Source of the DNA: Parasphingorhabdus litoris DSM 22379
GTDB lineage: Bacteria; Pseudomonadota; Alphaproteobacteria; Sphingomonadales; Sphingomonadaceae
Length of the DNA stretch: 64,000 nucleotides
Direction of reading: 5' to 3'
NCBI RefSeq assembly: GCF_020906275.1
Contig: NZ_CP086727.1
Span: 2,480,001-2,544,000, forward strand
Numbering within the stretch: the first letter of the stretch is position 1; each line of letters begins with the position of its first letter. The notes beneath the pieces were generated by a model. It was given only the letters and a program-made list of their open reading frames with translations, had not been told where the DNA came from and did no database searches. Of this stretch, positions 44,801-54,747 are shown piece after piece. The position numbers and the translations under genes were made by a program.

Positions 44801-46504
44801 TCAGACAAGCTCTCTTACCGCTCGCCCTTCCCGCTGTCGCGTTTCCCACTGCTCGTCGATCCAACTTGGTGCCGATGATGCGGGCAATAAGGGTCGCCCC
44901 AAAATCATGTCAGAAGCGCGTTCTGCAACCATGATGGTCGGCGCATTGATATTGCCGTTGGGAACCGTGGGAAAAACCGACGCATCGACAACGCGCAGGC
45001 CTTTCAGACCCATCACGCGGCACTCGGTATCGACCACAGCCATCGCATCGCTCTCTGGCCCCATTTTGCATGTACCACAGGGATGATAAGCACTTTCGAC
45101 ATTATCCTTCACCCACGCATCAATCTGCTCATCTGTTTCAATCTCGACGCCAGGTTGCAATTCCTCATCACGATAAATATCCATTGCCGGTTGCCCGATG
45201 ATCTCGCGCGTCAGCCTGATACATTGCCGCCATTTTTCGACATCTTCGGGATGCTGCATGTAATTGAAGGTAATCCTGGGCGCAGCATCAGGATCCGCAG
45301 ATGCGATACGCACATGCCCCCGGCTTTTCGGTTTGTTTGGGCCCACATGAACCTGGAAACCATGACCTTTTAGAGATGGCGTCCCATCATAACGCATCGC
45401 AGCTGGCAGGAAATGATATTGGATATCCGGCGACTTAATGCCGGCCTCCGAACGGATAAAGGCACAGGATTCAAAATGATTGGTCGCCCCTAGACCCGAC
45501 TTGAAGAAGAACCAGCGCGCTCCGATCAGCAGCTTGCTGAACCAACCAAGTTTATTGTTCAGACTGACAGGTTCTTTGCACCGGAACTGAAAATAGATCT
45601 CGAGATGATCCTGCAGATTTTCTCCAACGCCTGGTAACTCATGTCGAGTTTCGACGCCGGCTGTGCTTAATATCGAAGCGGCACCAATACCCGATCGTTG
45701 CAAGATCGCTGGCGAGGCAATGGAGCCAGCAGATAGAATTATTTCTTTGTCTGCCGAAATAGTCTTTTCTACACCTCCATGTTTCAGAACTACGCCCACG
45801 GCCCGTTTGCCTCTCAACGTAAGACGATCAACCCGCGCGTCAGTCCACACTGTCAGGTTGGGTCGCGATTTCACCGGATCCAGATAGGCGCGCGCGGTCG
45901 ACTCGCGAAAGCCAGCCCGAACAGTCATGTGCATCGCACCAAAGCCCTCTTGGCGAAAACCGTTATAGTCCTCAGTATATGGGTATCCAGCTTCCACTCC
46001 GGCGTCGATAAAGGCTTGGTAGAGCGGATTGCCAGTCATATTGTTACCGCCGCTGACGCCCAACGGCCCGTTACCGCCGCGATAATCGTCTTCGCCCGAT
46101 TGCCAACTCTCAGCTCGTTTGAAATAGGGCAAGCAATTGGCATAGCCCCAGCCTTTCGCTCCGGCTTTCTCCCATTCTTCAAAATCGCAAGCATGGCCGC
46201 GTACATAGACCATTCCGTTGATTGACGACGTACCGCCCAATCCTTTCCCGCGCGGGCACGTTATCTGGCGCCCATCCAATGCGGGCTCATCTTCAGACAG
46301 ATATCCCCAGTTATAGGTTTTAGATGCCATCGGATAGGACAACGCGGTCGGCATCTGAATCAGGATGTTCTTGTCACTCCCGCCGGCCTCCAGCAGCAGC
46401 ACCCGGTTCGTTTCATCCTGACTGAGGCGATTGGCCAGAACACAGCCAGCAGATCCAGCACCAACAATGATATAATCCCAGTCTGCCGCAGAGGAGATTG
46501 CCAT
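44801..46504 (-). CDS. GMC family FAD oxidoreductase (choline dehydrogenase-like)
   Basis: A 567 aa FAD enzyme. The Rossmann motif is G15-x-G17-x-x-G20 ([15 protein letters not shown]); the GMC signature [20 protein letters not shown] and the C-terminal HPCGTCKMG with [19 protein letters not shown] are intact, giving the catalytic His/Asn pair. It oxidises an alcohol such as choline to the aldehyde. The open frame extends upstream, but ATG 46504 begins the family N-terminus ([14 protein letters not shown]). It lies 14 bases after the BCCT-like gene, so choline or a related alcohol is a plausible substrate (inference). Confidence 0.88.
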   Translation of the reverse strand: MAISSAADWDYIIVGAGSAGCVLANRLSQDETNRVLLLEAGGSDKNILIQMPTALSYPMASKTYNWGYLSEDEPALDGRQITCPRGKGLGGTSSINGMVYVRGHACDFEEWEKAGAKGWGYANCLPYFKRAESWQSGEDDYRGGNGPLGVSGGNNMTGNPLYQAFIDAGVEAGYPYTEDYNGFRQEGFGAMHMTVRAGFRESTARAYLDPVKSRPNLTVWTDARVDRLTLRGKRAVGVVLKHGGVEKTISADKEIILSAGSIASPAILQRSGIGAASILSTAGVETRHELPGVGENLQDHLEIYFQFRCKEPVSLNNKLGWFSKLLIGARWFFFKSGLGATNHFESCAFIRSEAGIKSPDIQYHFLPAAMRYDGTPSLKGHGFQVHVGPNKPKSRGHVRIASADPDAAPRITFNYMQHPEDVEKWRQCIRLTREIIGQPAMDIYRDEELQPGVEIETDEQIDAWVKDNVESAYHPCGTCKMGPESDAMAVVDTECRVMGLKGLRVVDASVFPTVPNGNINAPTIMVAERASDMILGRPLLPASSAPSWIDEQWETRQREGRAVRELV

Positions 46505-46518
46505 GCTTTTTCGAACCC

Positions 46519-47658
46519 TTAAAACGCAACGGCTGCGAGCTGTTTGCGCCGCTGAAAAATAAGCGCGTATATACAAGCATAAAGAAAAATGACCACCATG
46601 CCGATCCACTCGATCTTCAATGGCGTGAATTGGTACAATAAGATCAGCCCAAATAGCAGTCCCCAATGGACGGTGATATAAAGTGGGCCGCCCAACCGCT
46701 CGACCGTCAGATTGAGGTTCTCCGAATAGAGGCGCGTCAGAGAATCCAGCGAGTTGATCACAAAAATAATCCCGACCACTATCATCGCTATTTGGAGCAA
46801 AGCGGTCAGTTGAATTTCCTGACTGTGCACAAAGAACAATATCGAGAACCACAGAGCAATAGGTATTGAGGGCAATATCAGCAACGCCACGAGAAGTTGC
46901 CAAGGACGAAGGCCACCCACAAATCTTGCCACAAACTGGCCTATCATGATGCTCCAAGCGAACCACCAGAAAAGGTAGAATGCATGATAGTCTGTCAGCG
47001 GACTAACAAATCGGTGCAAATTGGCAAAATACCCACCGAGATATTGTCCACTTTGCACAAAGTTCTCGAAACCCATCCCGCTTTCAATCAGCATCGCGAT
47101 GATCAACGTAATGAACAACAGAAACGAACCCAAACTAAGCCAGATAACAAAACGAATATCAGTGCTTGATACTACAGCGGTGAGCACCACAGCCGCAACA
47201 AGACCGTAGCGCGCATATTCTGGAATACCGACGATATAGTCGGGAAGATAGCTGAAGAACAAAAAACCGGTAAAGGCGCAAGTCGCTATAATCACAAGAT
47301 TGTTGAGCAGCTTCACCCAGATGATTTCGAACAATTTTAACCGTGGCTCAAGGACACAAAAATAGAATGTTGTCAGAAAATAGAACCCCCACACTAGGAA
47401 TCCCCAGAAACCGAATTCGATCGCTAAAGGGTTCGTGAAACCGTAAGGGCTTTCGGCGTCATAAACCGGGAATTCTGTCAATGGGAACAAGATCAAACCT
47501 ACATCCAGGCCTGACGTAAACAATATCGCGATAAATGCCATCAGGCGGCTTGGCTGCTCTCCTACAAGCAGGGTTTTGCGAAACCACAGGATCAGGAACA
47601 TTGACGTCGTCAATGTGATCAATATCGCAGCCGTTAAAATGATATGTGCGCTTTGCAT
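46519..47658 (-). CDS. Short BCCT-like (choline/betaine carrier) transporter
   Basis: A 379 aa protein with about ten hydrophobic segments. The central [23 protein letters not shown] (in pieces), [20 protein letters not shown] and ALWFSILFF match the conserved BCCT transmembrane 8-9 region that binds quaternary ammonium groups through Trp. Full BCCT carriers have 12 helices and 500-700 residues, so the first two helices and the regulatory ends seem missing. ATG 47658 is preferred over ATG 47718, but neither has a clear SD. Co-transcription with the GMC enzyme supports an alcohol/betaine uptake role. Confidence 0.72.
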   Translation of the reverse strand: MQSAHIILTAAILITLTTSMFLILWFRKTLLVGEQPSRLMAFIAILFTSGLDVGLILFPLTEFPVYDAESPYGFTNPLAIEFGFWGFLVWGFYFLTTFYFCVLEPRLKLFEIIWVKLLNNLVIIATCAFTGFLFFSYLPDYIVGIPEYARYGLVAAVVLTAVVSSTDIRFVIWLSLGSFLLFITLIIAMLIESGMGFENFVQSGQYLGGYFANLHRFVSPLTDYHAFYLFWWFAWSIMIGQFVARFVGGLRPWQLLVALLILPSIPIALWFSILFFVHSQEIQLTALLQIAMIVVGIIFVINSLDSLTRLYSENLNLTVERLGGPLYITVHWGLLFGLILLYQFTPLKIEWIGMVVIFLYACIYALIFQRRKQLAAVAF

Positions 47659-47719
47659 CAATCGCAATTTTTCGAGTGAAGATATTGCAATACTTATGCA
47701 AAAATCCGATGGAAGCAAA

Positions 47720-48391
47720 ATGGAAATTGGTTTTGACGCAGCGCTGCTGATCCATATCGGGGCACTTTTCTACATCATCGCTTTCCTCATTCGGGATGAG
47801 ATGAGGCTGCGGCTCCTCGTTCTAAGCGGTTCGGTTTTCTACCTGCTATATTATTATCTGTTTCCGGATCCGCCTTTGTGGGACGCGATCCTGACCACGG
47901 CAATTTTGACCGTCGCCAACCTAATTGTTCTATTTCGAATAGTATTGGAGCGTTCGGTATTCACCTTAAGCACCCAAGAGAAACAGCTGTTCATGGCGTT
48001 TGAAGGATTTACTCCCGGACAATTTCGACAATTGCTGAAAATCGCCAAATGGCGCGACGCACAATCCCCTGTGGTGCTCACAAAAGAGAGTAAGCAACTT
48101 TCCAAACTCTATTATATATTCAACGGTTCAGTTCGTACGAAAAAAGGAAAGCACGAATTCACCCTCGGAGATGGGAATTTTATTGGAGAGATAGCTTTTG
48201 TGCTCAAGGGGCCACCGACTGCAGATGTCACTGCCCTGCCCGGCACACGATATGTTGAATGGAACAGCGCAGACATTGATCAACTGATGGAAAAATCACC
48301 CGCCTTTGAAAACGCCATGATGGCGCTACTCAGCCGTGATCTTGCCGACAAGCTGGCGACGAGTGTGCAACCAGATTCGGTGATCGCTTAG
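47720..48391 (+). CDS. Popeye-like membrane protein with a cyclic-nucleotide-binding-like domain
   Basis: A 223 aa protein. Three hydrophobic helices cover residues 1-80 (LLIHIGALFYIIAFLIR, LLVLSGSVFYLLYYYLF, ILTVANLIVLFRIVL), then a cNMP-binding-like beta roll at about 100-210 with LTKESKQLSKLYYIFNGSVR and GDGNFIGEIAFVLKGPPTADV. The phosphate-binding cassette shows IGE but the usual Arg is replaced (GPPTADV), as in some non-canonical binders. The layout matches Popeye-domain proteins. GGAAG lies 4 bases before the ATG. It is divergent from the BCCT-like gene. Confidence 0.7.
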   Translation: MEIGFDAALLIHIGALFYIIAFLIRDEMRLRLLVLSGSVFYLLYYYLFPDPPLWDAILTTAILTVANLIVLFRIVLERSVFTLSTQEKQLFMAFEGFTPGQFRQLLKIAKWRDAQSPVVLTKESKQLSKLYYIFNGSVRTKKGKHEFTLGDGNFIGEIAFVLKGPPTADVTALPGTRYVEWNSADIDQLMEKSPAFENAMMALLSRDLADKLATSVQPDSVIA

Positions 48392-48428
48392 CCACTACAT
48401 TCGAAGAACTGACTGTCTCAGGACTAAT

Positions 48429-50129
48429 CTATCCCAATTCCTCTGCCCGCAACGTCTTACGATCTAGTTTTCCGATCATCGTTTTGGGCAAGCTATCACG
48501 CACGACAACGTCGGTGACTCGCTCATGCTTTCCAAGCTGCGGATTCAGCCAGTCTTTCAACGTTTCGCCGTCGATACCCATCCCTTCTTCCAGAGCGACA
48601 TAGGCTCTTGGGCTTTCGCCGCGATAGTCATCGGGGACACCAATAACCAGCGCTTCCTTGACGGCTTCATGCTGATAAAGCACTTCCTCGACCTGACTTG
48701 GAAATACTTTGAAACCGCCAACAGCGATCATATCCTTTATGCGATCAACAATTTTGATGTAGCCATCCTCATCAATCTCCGCCACATCGCCGGTGCGCAG
48801 AAATCCACCAACAAAAACCTCCTCATCGGCAGATGGCATATTCCAATAGCCTTGCATGACTTGCGGTCCGGAGAAGATTAATTCGCCCGGATCTCCATCA
48901 GGAACTTGCTTTGTAGGGTCTTCCTTATCGACCAGTTTGACCAATGTTCCCGGAACAGGCTGACCGATTGTTCCTGATTTATTCAGGCCGGAATAAGGGT
49001 TAGCGCTGACCACGCCTGAGCTCTCTGTCAAACCATAGCCTTCGACAAGCTTTGCTCCGGTCTTGGCTTCAAATTTCTTTTTCAGCTCAACCGACAATGG
49101 TGCACCGCCCGAAACGCATACTTTCAGCGAGGAGAAATTTGTCTTGTCTATATCAGGGTGATCAAGCAACGCTTGATACATCGTTGGAACGCCTGGCATT
49201 GCGGTAATCCGGTTGCGTGTGATTGCTTTCAGCGTCTGCTTTGCATCAAATCGCGGCAGCATAACAATCTCTCCGCCCCTTTGCACCGTGCGATTAAGCA
49301 CCGCACTGTTGGCGAAGACATGAAAGAAAGGCAGCACTCCCATCAGCCGATCGTCATCATCTATGAAGGGATCAATAGCATTTATCTGACGTGCGTTGGA
49401 TGTTAGATTTTGGTGGCTCAGCATCGCACCTTTGGGTGTACCTGTCGTTCCTCCCGTATATTGCACCAGCGCAATATCCTTTTCCGGATGGATATTAGGC
49501 GCGATGAATTTGCCGTCATTGTCTGTCAGATCAGCAAAGCGCGTAATCCGTTTATCATCCGGTTGTGGAGAGTTTTCCTTGCGCCGAAAAAGGCGGTAAA
49601 ACAGCGCCTTGGCACCAGGAAGTGCTCCTGCGACACTACCCACCACTAACCGTTCAAGGCTAGATTCCTGCAGCACTTCATAAGCAGTGGGGAAAACGGC
49701 GCTGGCCGACAAAGTGAAAAGAATTTTGGTGCCGCTGTCCTCAACCTGATGATTAAGCTCTTCGACAGTGTAGAGCGGTGAGAAGTTAACTACCGTGGCG
49801 CCGATTGCCATGGCGCCATAATATGCGGTCACATAGTGCGGCACATTCGGAAGAAAAAGGCCAATCCTGTCACCCTTGGTAACGCCCAAATCCTGCAATC
49901 CCTTGGCCACTCGAACCACACCAGCAGCTACATCGGCATAGGTATACTTGCGGCCCATGAAGTCGAGCAAATCTGCCTCTCCTCTGCGACCGGCGGAGCG
50001 AAAAAACATTCCAGGCATCGACAGGGGTTCGAAAAACTGATCCCAGTCCGTGGGATGATTATAGCGCGACTTCCAGATTGGAGTGGAATCAGCGGGCGTT
50101 TGGATATCAAGATTGTCAGTCATTAACAT
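48429..50129 (-). CDS. Long-chain fatty acid--CoA ligase (FadD-type)
   Basis: A 566 aa AMP-forming ligase activating fatty acids with ATP and CoA. The P-loop signature YTGGTTGTPKGAMLSHQN, the adenylate motif VEGYGLTESSGVV, and the hinge/A10 region GDVAEIDEDGYIKIVDRIKDM with the catalytic lysine in LPKTMIGKLDRK are intact. Start choices are ATG 50129 and ATG 50123; neither has a strong SD. It is convergent with the Popeye-like gene and stands alone; the acyl specificity cannot be read. Confidence 0.88.
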   Translation of the reverse strand: MLMTDNLDIQTPADSTPIWKSRYNHPTDWDQFFEPLSMPGMFFRSAGRRGEADLLDFMGRKYTYADVAAGVVRVAKGLQDLGVTKGDRIGLFLPNVPHYVTAYYGAMAIGATVVNFSPLYTVEELNHQVEDSGTKILFTLSASAVFPTAYEVLQESSLERLVVGSVAGALPGAKALFYRLFRRKENSPQPDDKRITRFADLTDNDGKFIAPNIHPEKDIALVQYTGGTTGTPKGAMLSHQNLTSNARQINAIDPFIDDDDRLMGVLPFFHVFANSAVLNRTVQRGGEIVMLPRFDAKQTLKAITRNRITAMPGVPTMYQALLDHPDIDKTNFSSLKVCVSGGAPLSVELKKKFEAKTGAKLVEGYGLTESSGVVSANPYSGLNKSGTIGQPVPGTLVKLVDKEDPTKQVPDGDPGELIFSGPQVMQGYWNMPSADEEVFVGGFLRTGDVAEIDEDGYIKIVDRIKDMIAVGGFKVFPSQVEEVLYQHEAVKEALVIGVPDDYRGESPRAYVALEEGMGIDGETLKDWLNPQLGKHERVTDVVVRDSLPKTMIGKLDRKTLRAEELG

Positions 50130-50215
50130 AAGTGTAAGTCATCCCAGCATCAGTGACAATGGGGCCAACGGTTTTGGATGCACTTGTTGACGGGCTGTTA
50201 CTCAAACACCACTAG

Positions 50216-51538
50216 TCACACAGCTTGACTAAAAGTTCCGGCGGTTTGCCCTCTAAATTGGTCAAATGTCGCAGCGATGGTCCGGGCATAGGGCCTGGCG
50301 GAAGGGAGCAATCTTATCTCCTGGTCAACAATCTCGATTAGACCTCGGTTTATATAGGGCGTCAGCCCAGCTACGTGGGTTGCCGTATCACCCAGCGGTG
50401 AGAGATCTGCCCGACCATTTGCCAAAATTTGCTCGATGATCGCGCCATGTATCAGGTGGCTGGCAGTTCTCACTACGCCTGAGGCAGTTGGCAGCATGCC
50501 TTCTGCCAGACTGCTTCTGTAGCGGCCGACATTTTTTTCATTCTGGACAATCAGATTTGGAGTTTCGCTGATGGCCGATGCTCCCATACCGATCAATATG
50601 CGACTCTGATCATCGGTAAATCCCTGAAAATTGCGTCTTACCGATCGATGCACATTCGCCCGTTCCAATGGATCACCCGGCAGCGCGAAATGATCAAAGC
50701 CAACGGACTGATAACCAGCTTGGACCAGGAAATCATGGCCGAACGCTGCCATATCGAATCGCTGTTTTGCATTGGGAAAATCACTATCATCAATTTGACG
50801 CTGACGCGGAATCAGGCTGGGAATATGGGCATATCCAAATAATGCTATCCGCTCGGGCAGCAGGGCGACCGTCTGCTCCAGCGTTGCTTTCAAAATCTCA
50901 ATTGTCTGTCCAGGTAGACCATATATTAAGTCAAAGTTGAGCGAAGTAACACCCGCGGCACGCAAGCTTGCGACCATGTCCGTCACCATCTCCAATGGCT
51001 GAACGCGGCCAATCGCCGATTGCACTGTCGGATCAAAGCTTTGAATCCCAAGGCTTACATTGTCGAAAGCCAGTTCGGCCGTGAGATCATGCCACTCCGT
51101 TGAGTGGCTACGCGGGTCAAGTTCAATAGATAGCACTGCCTCGTCGAGATGAAACGCCGCTTGCAGCCGTGACATCAAACTCTGAAAATCTGCAGCACAA
51201 AGGGCGTTGGGACTACCACCTCCAAAAGCGAGCCTTTTTACGCGGCCACGACGGTTAAGCCGTGAAGCAATCAAATCAATTTCGTCAAACAAAGCCCTTA
51301 GATAGGCATTTAGCCTGTGGGTGCGGTTTGCTCGTCCGGTGTTACAACCGCAATACCAACAAATCTGTTCACAATAGGGAATATGGACATAAAACGAGAT
51401 ATCATCACACAAACGAACATCAAGCAGCGCCTGTTCCAAGTCTTTTGGTCCAACAGTATCATTGAAATCAGCCGCCGTTGGATAGCTGGTATATCGCGGC
51501 ACCGGGCGCTCAAGCAATTCAGGATAATATTTCCACAT
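50216..51538 (-). CDS. hemN: Oxygen-independent coproporphyrinogen III oxidase
   Basis: HemN is a radical-SAM enzyme that decarboxylates coproporphyrinogen III without oxygen, feeding heme synthesis. The 440 aa protein has the family N-terminus VPRYTSYPTAADFND and the cluster motif YCEQICWYCGCNTG (CxxxCxxC plus the following Cys that separates HemN from HemW). GGGSPNALCAADF and SLGIQSFDPTVQSAIGR follow. Length agrees with HemN. It may be FNR-controlled (site at 51573). It is the second HemN-superfamily gene in the window; the other is hemW. Confidence 0.9.
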   Translation of the reverse strand: MWKYYPELLERPVPRYTSYPTAADFNDTVGPKDLEQALLDVRLCDDISFYVHIPYCEQICWYCGCNTGRANRTHRLNAYLRALFDEIDLIASRLNRRGRVKRLAFGGGSPNALCAADFQSLMSRLQAAFHLDEAVLSIELDPRSHSTEWHDLTAELAFDNVSLGIQSFDPTVQSAIGRVQPLEMVTDMVASLRAAGVTSLNFDLIYGLPGQTIEILKATLEQTVALLPERIALFGYAHIPSLIPRQRQIDDSDFPNAKQRFDMAAFGHDFLVQAGYQSVGFDHFALPGDPLERANVHRSVRRNFQGFTDDQSRILIGMGASAISETPNLIVQNEKNVGRYRSSLAEGMLPTASGVVRTASHLIHGAIIEQILANGRADLSPLGDTATHVAGLTPYINRGLIEIVDQEIRLLPSARPYARTIAATFDQFRGQTAGTFSQAV

Positions 51539-51572
51539 ACCCTGACTTTATGGTCGAAAAATAATCCGGTCT

Positions 51573-51586
51573 TTGCGCTAGATCAA
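51573..51586 (-). promoter_or_regulatory. Possible FNR/FnrL box upstream of hemN
   Basis: TTGCG-CTAG-ATCAA resembles the FNR consensus TTGAT-N4-ATCAA with one half intact and two mismatches in the other. It centres about 41 bases upstream of the hemN ATG and overlaps the end of the upstream MBL gene. Confidence 0.35.
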
Positions 51587-52698
51587 AGCGCGCGATACCA
51601 AGCCGTTCCGTCCTTCATCTCGTGGACCGCGCGGCCCGTATATTCGAGATGGCGCAGCGTTGCCATCGCTTCTCCCGTCGCCATCCCAATCACATCATGC
51701 CCAATCGGGCGCGAAAAGAGCAACGGAAAGCTATCGACCACCCGCATGGGTTTCTCGGCGAGGGCATCAGCCAAGTCATCCAAGGCCTCATTGTGGCGTA
51801 ACGCCAATGTGTCGAGCCTTTGATGCGCGCCCTTAAATGGTCGGCCGTGCGCTGGCAGGACGAGCAGGTTGGGATCAATCTCGGCACGAAATCGATCTAT
51901 GCTTGCTAGCCATTCGCCGAGGGGATCCGCGGTAGGCTCGCTTAGCATGACCGAAATATTCGAGGTGATGCGCGGTAATATCTGATCTCCGGAAATCATT
52001 ACATGATTTGTATCGTCGATCAGACAAGCATGTTCCGGCGTATGACCGCGCCCGATCATCACCCGCCAGTCATTGTTACCAATGATGAGACTATCGCCTT
52101 CATCCAATCGAATATGGCCAACGGGCAGCTTTGAAACAGCCCGGGCAAATCGCCCCCAACCGCCTTCGCACTTTTCCTTGATCAAGGCTTCATCCCAGCC
52201 GGCGAAACGCCATTCATCAATTGCTTCTTGTGGAACATCTTCGCTGACATCAGCGGTCAACATCCGTGCCAGCAACCATTCTGTGCGGTTCATATGAAGC
52301 GAAGCCTTAAACCGGTTCGCTAACCAACCGGCACAACCGACATGATCGGGATGAAAATGGGTGACAACAATCTTGGTAGCCGTTTTCCCGTTCAACCCGG
52401 ATTCAAAAAGCCTTTTCCAAGATTCAATAACGGCTGGCATGAACAATCCGGTATCAACAATAGCAAACCCGGGTGTTCCATCGGGATGAACATCATCCAA
52501 AACCCAATTGTTAATATGTCCCAGCGGCCCAGGCACAGGAGTACGGGTCCAACCGATACCTGGCATCAACTCAAAATATTCGCCATATTTGGGTTCATAG
52601 TCGCCAAGCGGATAGGTCAAACCCTCGGCTTCGATGGGATCAAAGCCGTGATCGGCCAAAGTCGCATCATAGGCTGGCGGTTTTGTTGGGGCATCCAT
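51583..52698 (-). CDS. MBL-fold metallohydrolase
   Basis: A 371 aa metallo-beta-lactamase-fold enzyme. The metal-binding motif VVTHFHPDHVGCAGWL (HxHxDH) is near residue 105, GRGHTPEHACLID gives a further His, and LPAHGRPFKGAHQRLD the C-terminal His; the family otherwise covers thioesterases and lactonases. ATG 52698 starts MDAPTKPPAYDAT; a TTG 12 codons upstream is possible, with no SD for either. The C-terminal region has LPVLSR-like helices. It is upstream of hemN but separated by the FNR-like site. The substrate is unknown. Confidence 0.8.
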   Translation of the reverse strand: MDAPTKPPAYDATLADHGFDPIEAEGLTYPLGDYEPKYGEYFELMPGIGWTRTPVPGPLGHINNWVLDDVHPDGTPGFAIVDTGLFMPAVIESWKRLFESGLNGKTATKIVVTHFHPDHVGCAGWLANRFKASLHMNRTEWLLARMLTADVSEDVPQEAIDEWRFAGWDEALIKEKCEGGWGRFARAVSKLPVGHIRLDEGDSLIIGNNDWRVMIGRGHTPEHACLIDDTNHVMISGDQILPRITSNISVMLSEPTADPLGEWLASIDRFRAEIDPNLLVLPAHGRPFKGAHQRLDTLALRHNEALDDLADALAEKPMRVVDSFPLLFSRPIGHDVIGMATGEAMATLRHLEYTGRAVHEMKDGTAWYRAL

Positions 52699-52835
52699 AG
52701 TATAACCATAGACCCAGGCTGAACGCTGGCGCAACCAGATTTAACTGAACAGTTAACTCTGTTTCAGCTCAGACAACGGCAACATGCGCCCCAAAACAAT
52801 TATAGGGCATGAAGTTTCAAAATTGTTTCTAAAAA

Positions 52836-53549
52836 TCAGCTGTCTTTAAAAAGAGTTTCTGCGGTCAGATCTTCAGTGGCAATATCACCATCATCGGCCT
52901 CGGCAGCAAGCGCTGCTTCTGCATCCCGTTCTGCTTGGGCACGCTCTTCATGAAGCTCAGCGATAAGAGCTTCCTTGTCACCACCCAATTTCTTGTCTTC
53001 GGGAACTTCCGGCTCGATACCAGCTTTTTTTGCGGCCTTGGCAACGACGGCGTCCAATTCACGCTGCGAGCAAAGACCCAAAGTGACTGGATCTTTCGGA
53101 ACAATATTGGCAATATTCCAATGCTCACGGTCACGAATAGCATTGATCGTTGTACGTGTTGTGCCAATCAACTTGCCGACTTGTGCGTCGGAAATTTCGG
53201 GATGGTTACGCAGCAACCATGCAATGCCATCCGGCTTGTCCTGACGCTTGGAAACAGGCGTGTAGCGAGGGCCTTTGGTGCGGCGGACCTGCTCCGGGCC
53301 TTTTTGCAACTTCATCCGATATTCTGGGTCAGCTTCGGCTTTCGCAATTTCTTCGTTGGTCAGCTCATGTGCTTGCACAGGATCACGGCCGGTATATTTC
53401 GAGCCAGCAAGATCGTCAGCCATCGCATTCACTTCGAGAATGTGAATACCGCAAAATTCTGCAATCTGTTCAAAACTCAATCCGGTATTGTCGACCAACC
53501 AGCTGGCGGTTGCATGCGGCATGAGCGGGGTCGGGTTATCTTGGGCCAC
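52836..53549 (-). CDS. trcR: Cell cycle transcriptional regulator TrcR (DUF1013)
   Basis: A 237 aa protein of the alphaproteobacterial DUF1013 family. The N-terminal block LMPHATASWLVDNTGLSFEQ-IAEFCGIH and the central PVSKRQDKPDGIAWLLRNHP ... VGKLIGTTRTTINAIRDREHW give a helix-turn-helix DNA-binding region; the tail is acidic and Ala/Glu-rich. GTG 53549 is chosen because AAGGA lies 7 bases before it, whereas the TTG at 53567 does not. A terminator-like hairpin directly precedes the SD (see 53566-53598). The name follows the family annotation; the direct role here is not shown. Confidence 0.8.
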   Translation of the reverse strand: MAQDNPTPLMPHATASWLVDNTGLSFEQIAEFCGIHILEVNAMADDLAGSKYTGRDPVQAHELTNEEIAKAEADPEYRMKLQKGPEQVRRTKGPRYTPVSKRQDKPDGIAWLLRNHPEISDAQVGKLIGTTRTTINAIRDREHWNIANIVPKDPVTLGLCSQRELDAVVAKAAKKAGIEPEVPEDKKLGGDKEALIAELHEERAQAERDAEAALAAEADDGDIATEDLTAETLFKDS

Positions 53550-53565
53550 GGTGGCATCCTTTTTC

Positions 53566-53598
53566 AAAAAATAAGGGCCGCCCCTTTCGGGAGCGGCC
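53566..53598 (-). terminator. Terminator-like hairpin between the GT gene and trcR
   Basis: On the minus strand GGCCGCTCC (53598-53590) pairs with GGGGCGGCC (53584-53576), followed by CTTATTTTTT (53575-53566). It ends the GT gene transcript and lies about 5 bases before the trcR SD, so a trcR transcript starting upstream would have to read through it. Confidence 0.65.
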
Positions 53599-53682
53599 TG
53601 TTGTTAATCTCTATGTAGTGGATATCGAAAGAGTCGGCAAGATATTTGGTTATGACACGTTTTTTTGTCTTGTTTTCCGTGT

Positions 53683-54747
53683 TCAAGTTTTCGCGAGTGT
53701 AGCTTTGGCTATGAGGCGGCGTGACAGATGTACCGTCCGATCCGGTTCCATCGGATCCAACCCGTCAAGAAATTGACGTGCGCTTACCACCCAGTCAAAA
53801 TGCGAAGCACGCTCCAAGCAATCGCCCGAGCGTAGTTTTTGCGCCGCGGCAATCGCCAAGTTCAAGTCTTCGTCCATTGTTCCGCTCTTTTCGGTCAATA
53901 TGTCAACCGGCCCAGTGACTGGAAATGCTGCGACTGGCGTACCGCAGGCTAATGACTCTATCAATACTAAGCCAAATGTATCTGTTTTGCTTGGAAATAC
54001 AAAGACATCGGCGCCAGCATAGCAGCCAGCAAGCTCCCGTCCGGATTTTCGACCTAGAAAATGGGCCTCCGGATATGCCTTAATCAGATCATTCAGCGCG
54101 GGCCCGTCACCCACCACAACCTTGCTTCCAGGCTGGTCGGTATTCAGGAAGGCTTCGATATTTTTCTCCACCGCCACTCGGCCGACATATAGCTGGATCG
54201 GCTTTGGGAAACTGTTGAACAGCTCTGGAACGCCGGCATCCGGTGAAAAACTTTCAAGATCAACGCCGCGTCCCCAATGATGTACCTGCGACAAATTTTC
54301 TGTGATCAACTGCCGCCGAACATTCCGTGTAGACACCATGATCGCTTTTGAGGCGCCGTGAAACCATCGGATATACAGCCAGAAAATCCGCGGAGACAGT
54401 CGCGTTCTCTTGGCAAGATACTCTGGAAATTGCGTGTGATAGGCAGTTGTAAAAGTGCGTTTATTTCGGCGACACCAGCGTCTTGCCGACAAACATAATG
54501 GCCCTTCGGTAGCCAAATGAATCGCATCGGCTTCAAATTCCGCAATTCTCCGGCCAACGCTGCTGGCACGTGTCATGGCCAAGCGAATTTCTGGATAGCT
54601 GGGCGCCGCGACAGAACGATATTGGTCAGGAGAGATCACCAGCACTTCATGCCCCCACTCACGCAAAATCGTGATAATTGTATCTAGAGTTCGAACAACC
54701 CCGTTGACCTGTGGATGCCAAGCGTCGGTAACCAGCGCGATTTTCAT
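53683..54747 (-). CDS. GT4 family glycosyltransferase
   Basis: A 354 aa GT-B enzyme. The N-terminus KIALVTDAWHPQVNGVVRT is the glycine-rich donor/acceptor loop, and the C-terminal PSKTDTFGLVLIESLACGTPV holds the E-x7-E motif that binds the sugar nucleotide. It would transfer a sugar to a lipid or other acceptor. The ATG overlaps the stop of an LpxH-like gene by four bases (ATGA), so the pair are coupled and probably share a lipid substrate (inference). Confidence 0.82.
   Translation of the reverse strand: MKIALVTDAWHPQVNGVVRTLDTIITILREWGHEVLVISPDQYRSVAAPSYPEIRLAMTRASSVGRRIAEFEADAIHLATEGPLCLSARRWCRRNKRTFTTAYHTQFPEYLAKRTRLSPRIFWLYIRWFHGASKAIMVSTRNVRRQLITENLSQVHHWGRGVDLESFSPDAGVPELFNSFPKPIQLYVGRVAVEKNIEAFLNTDQPGSKVVVGDGPALNDLIKAYPEAHFLGRKSGRELAGCYAGADVFVFPSKTDTFGLVLIESLACGTPVAAFPVTGPVDILTEKSGTMDEDLNLAIAAAQKLRSGDCLERASHFDWVVSARQFLDGLDPMEPDRTVHLSRRLIAKATLAKT

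Noticed and set aside
46505..46966. N-terminal extension of the GMC oxidoreductase
   Set aside because: It overlaps the BCCT-like gene in another frame and adds text without the family's N-terminus, which starts at 46504.
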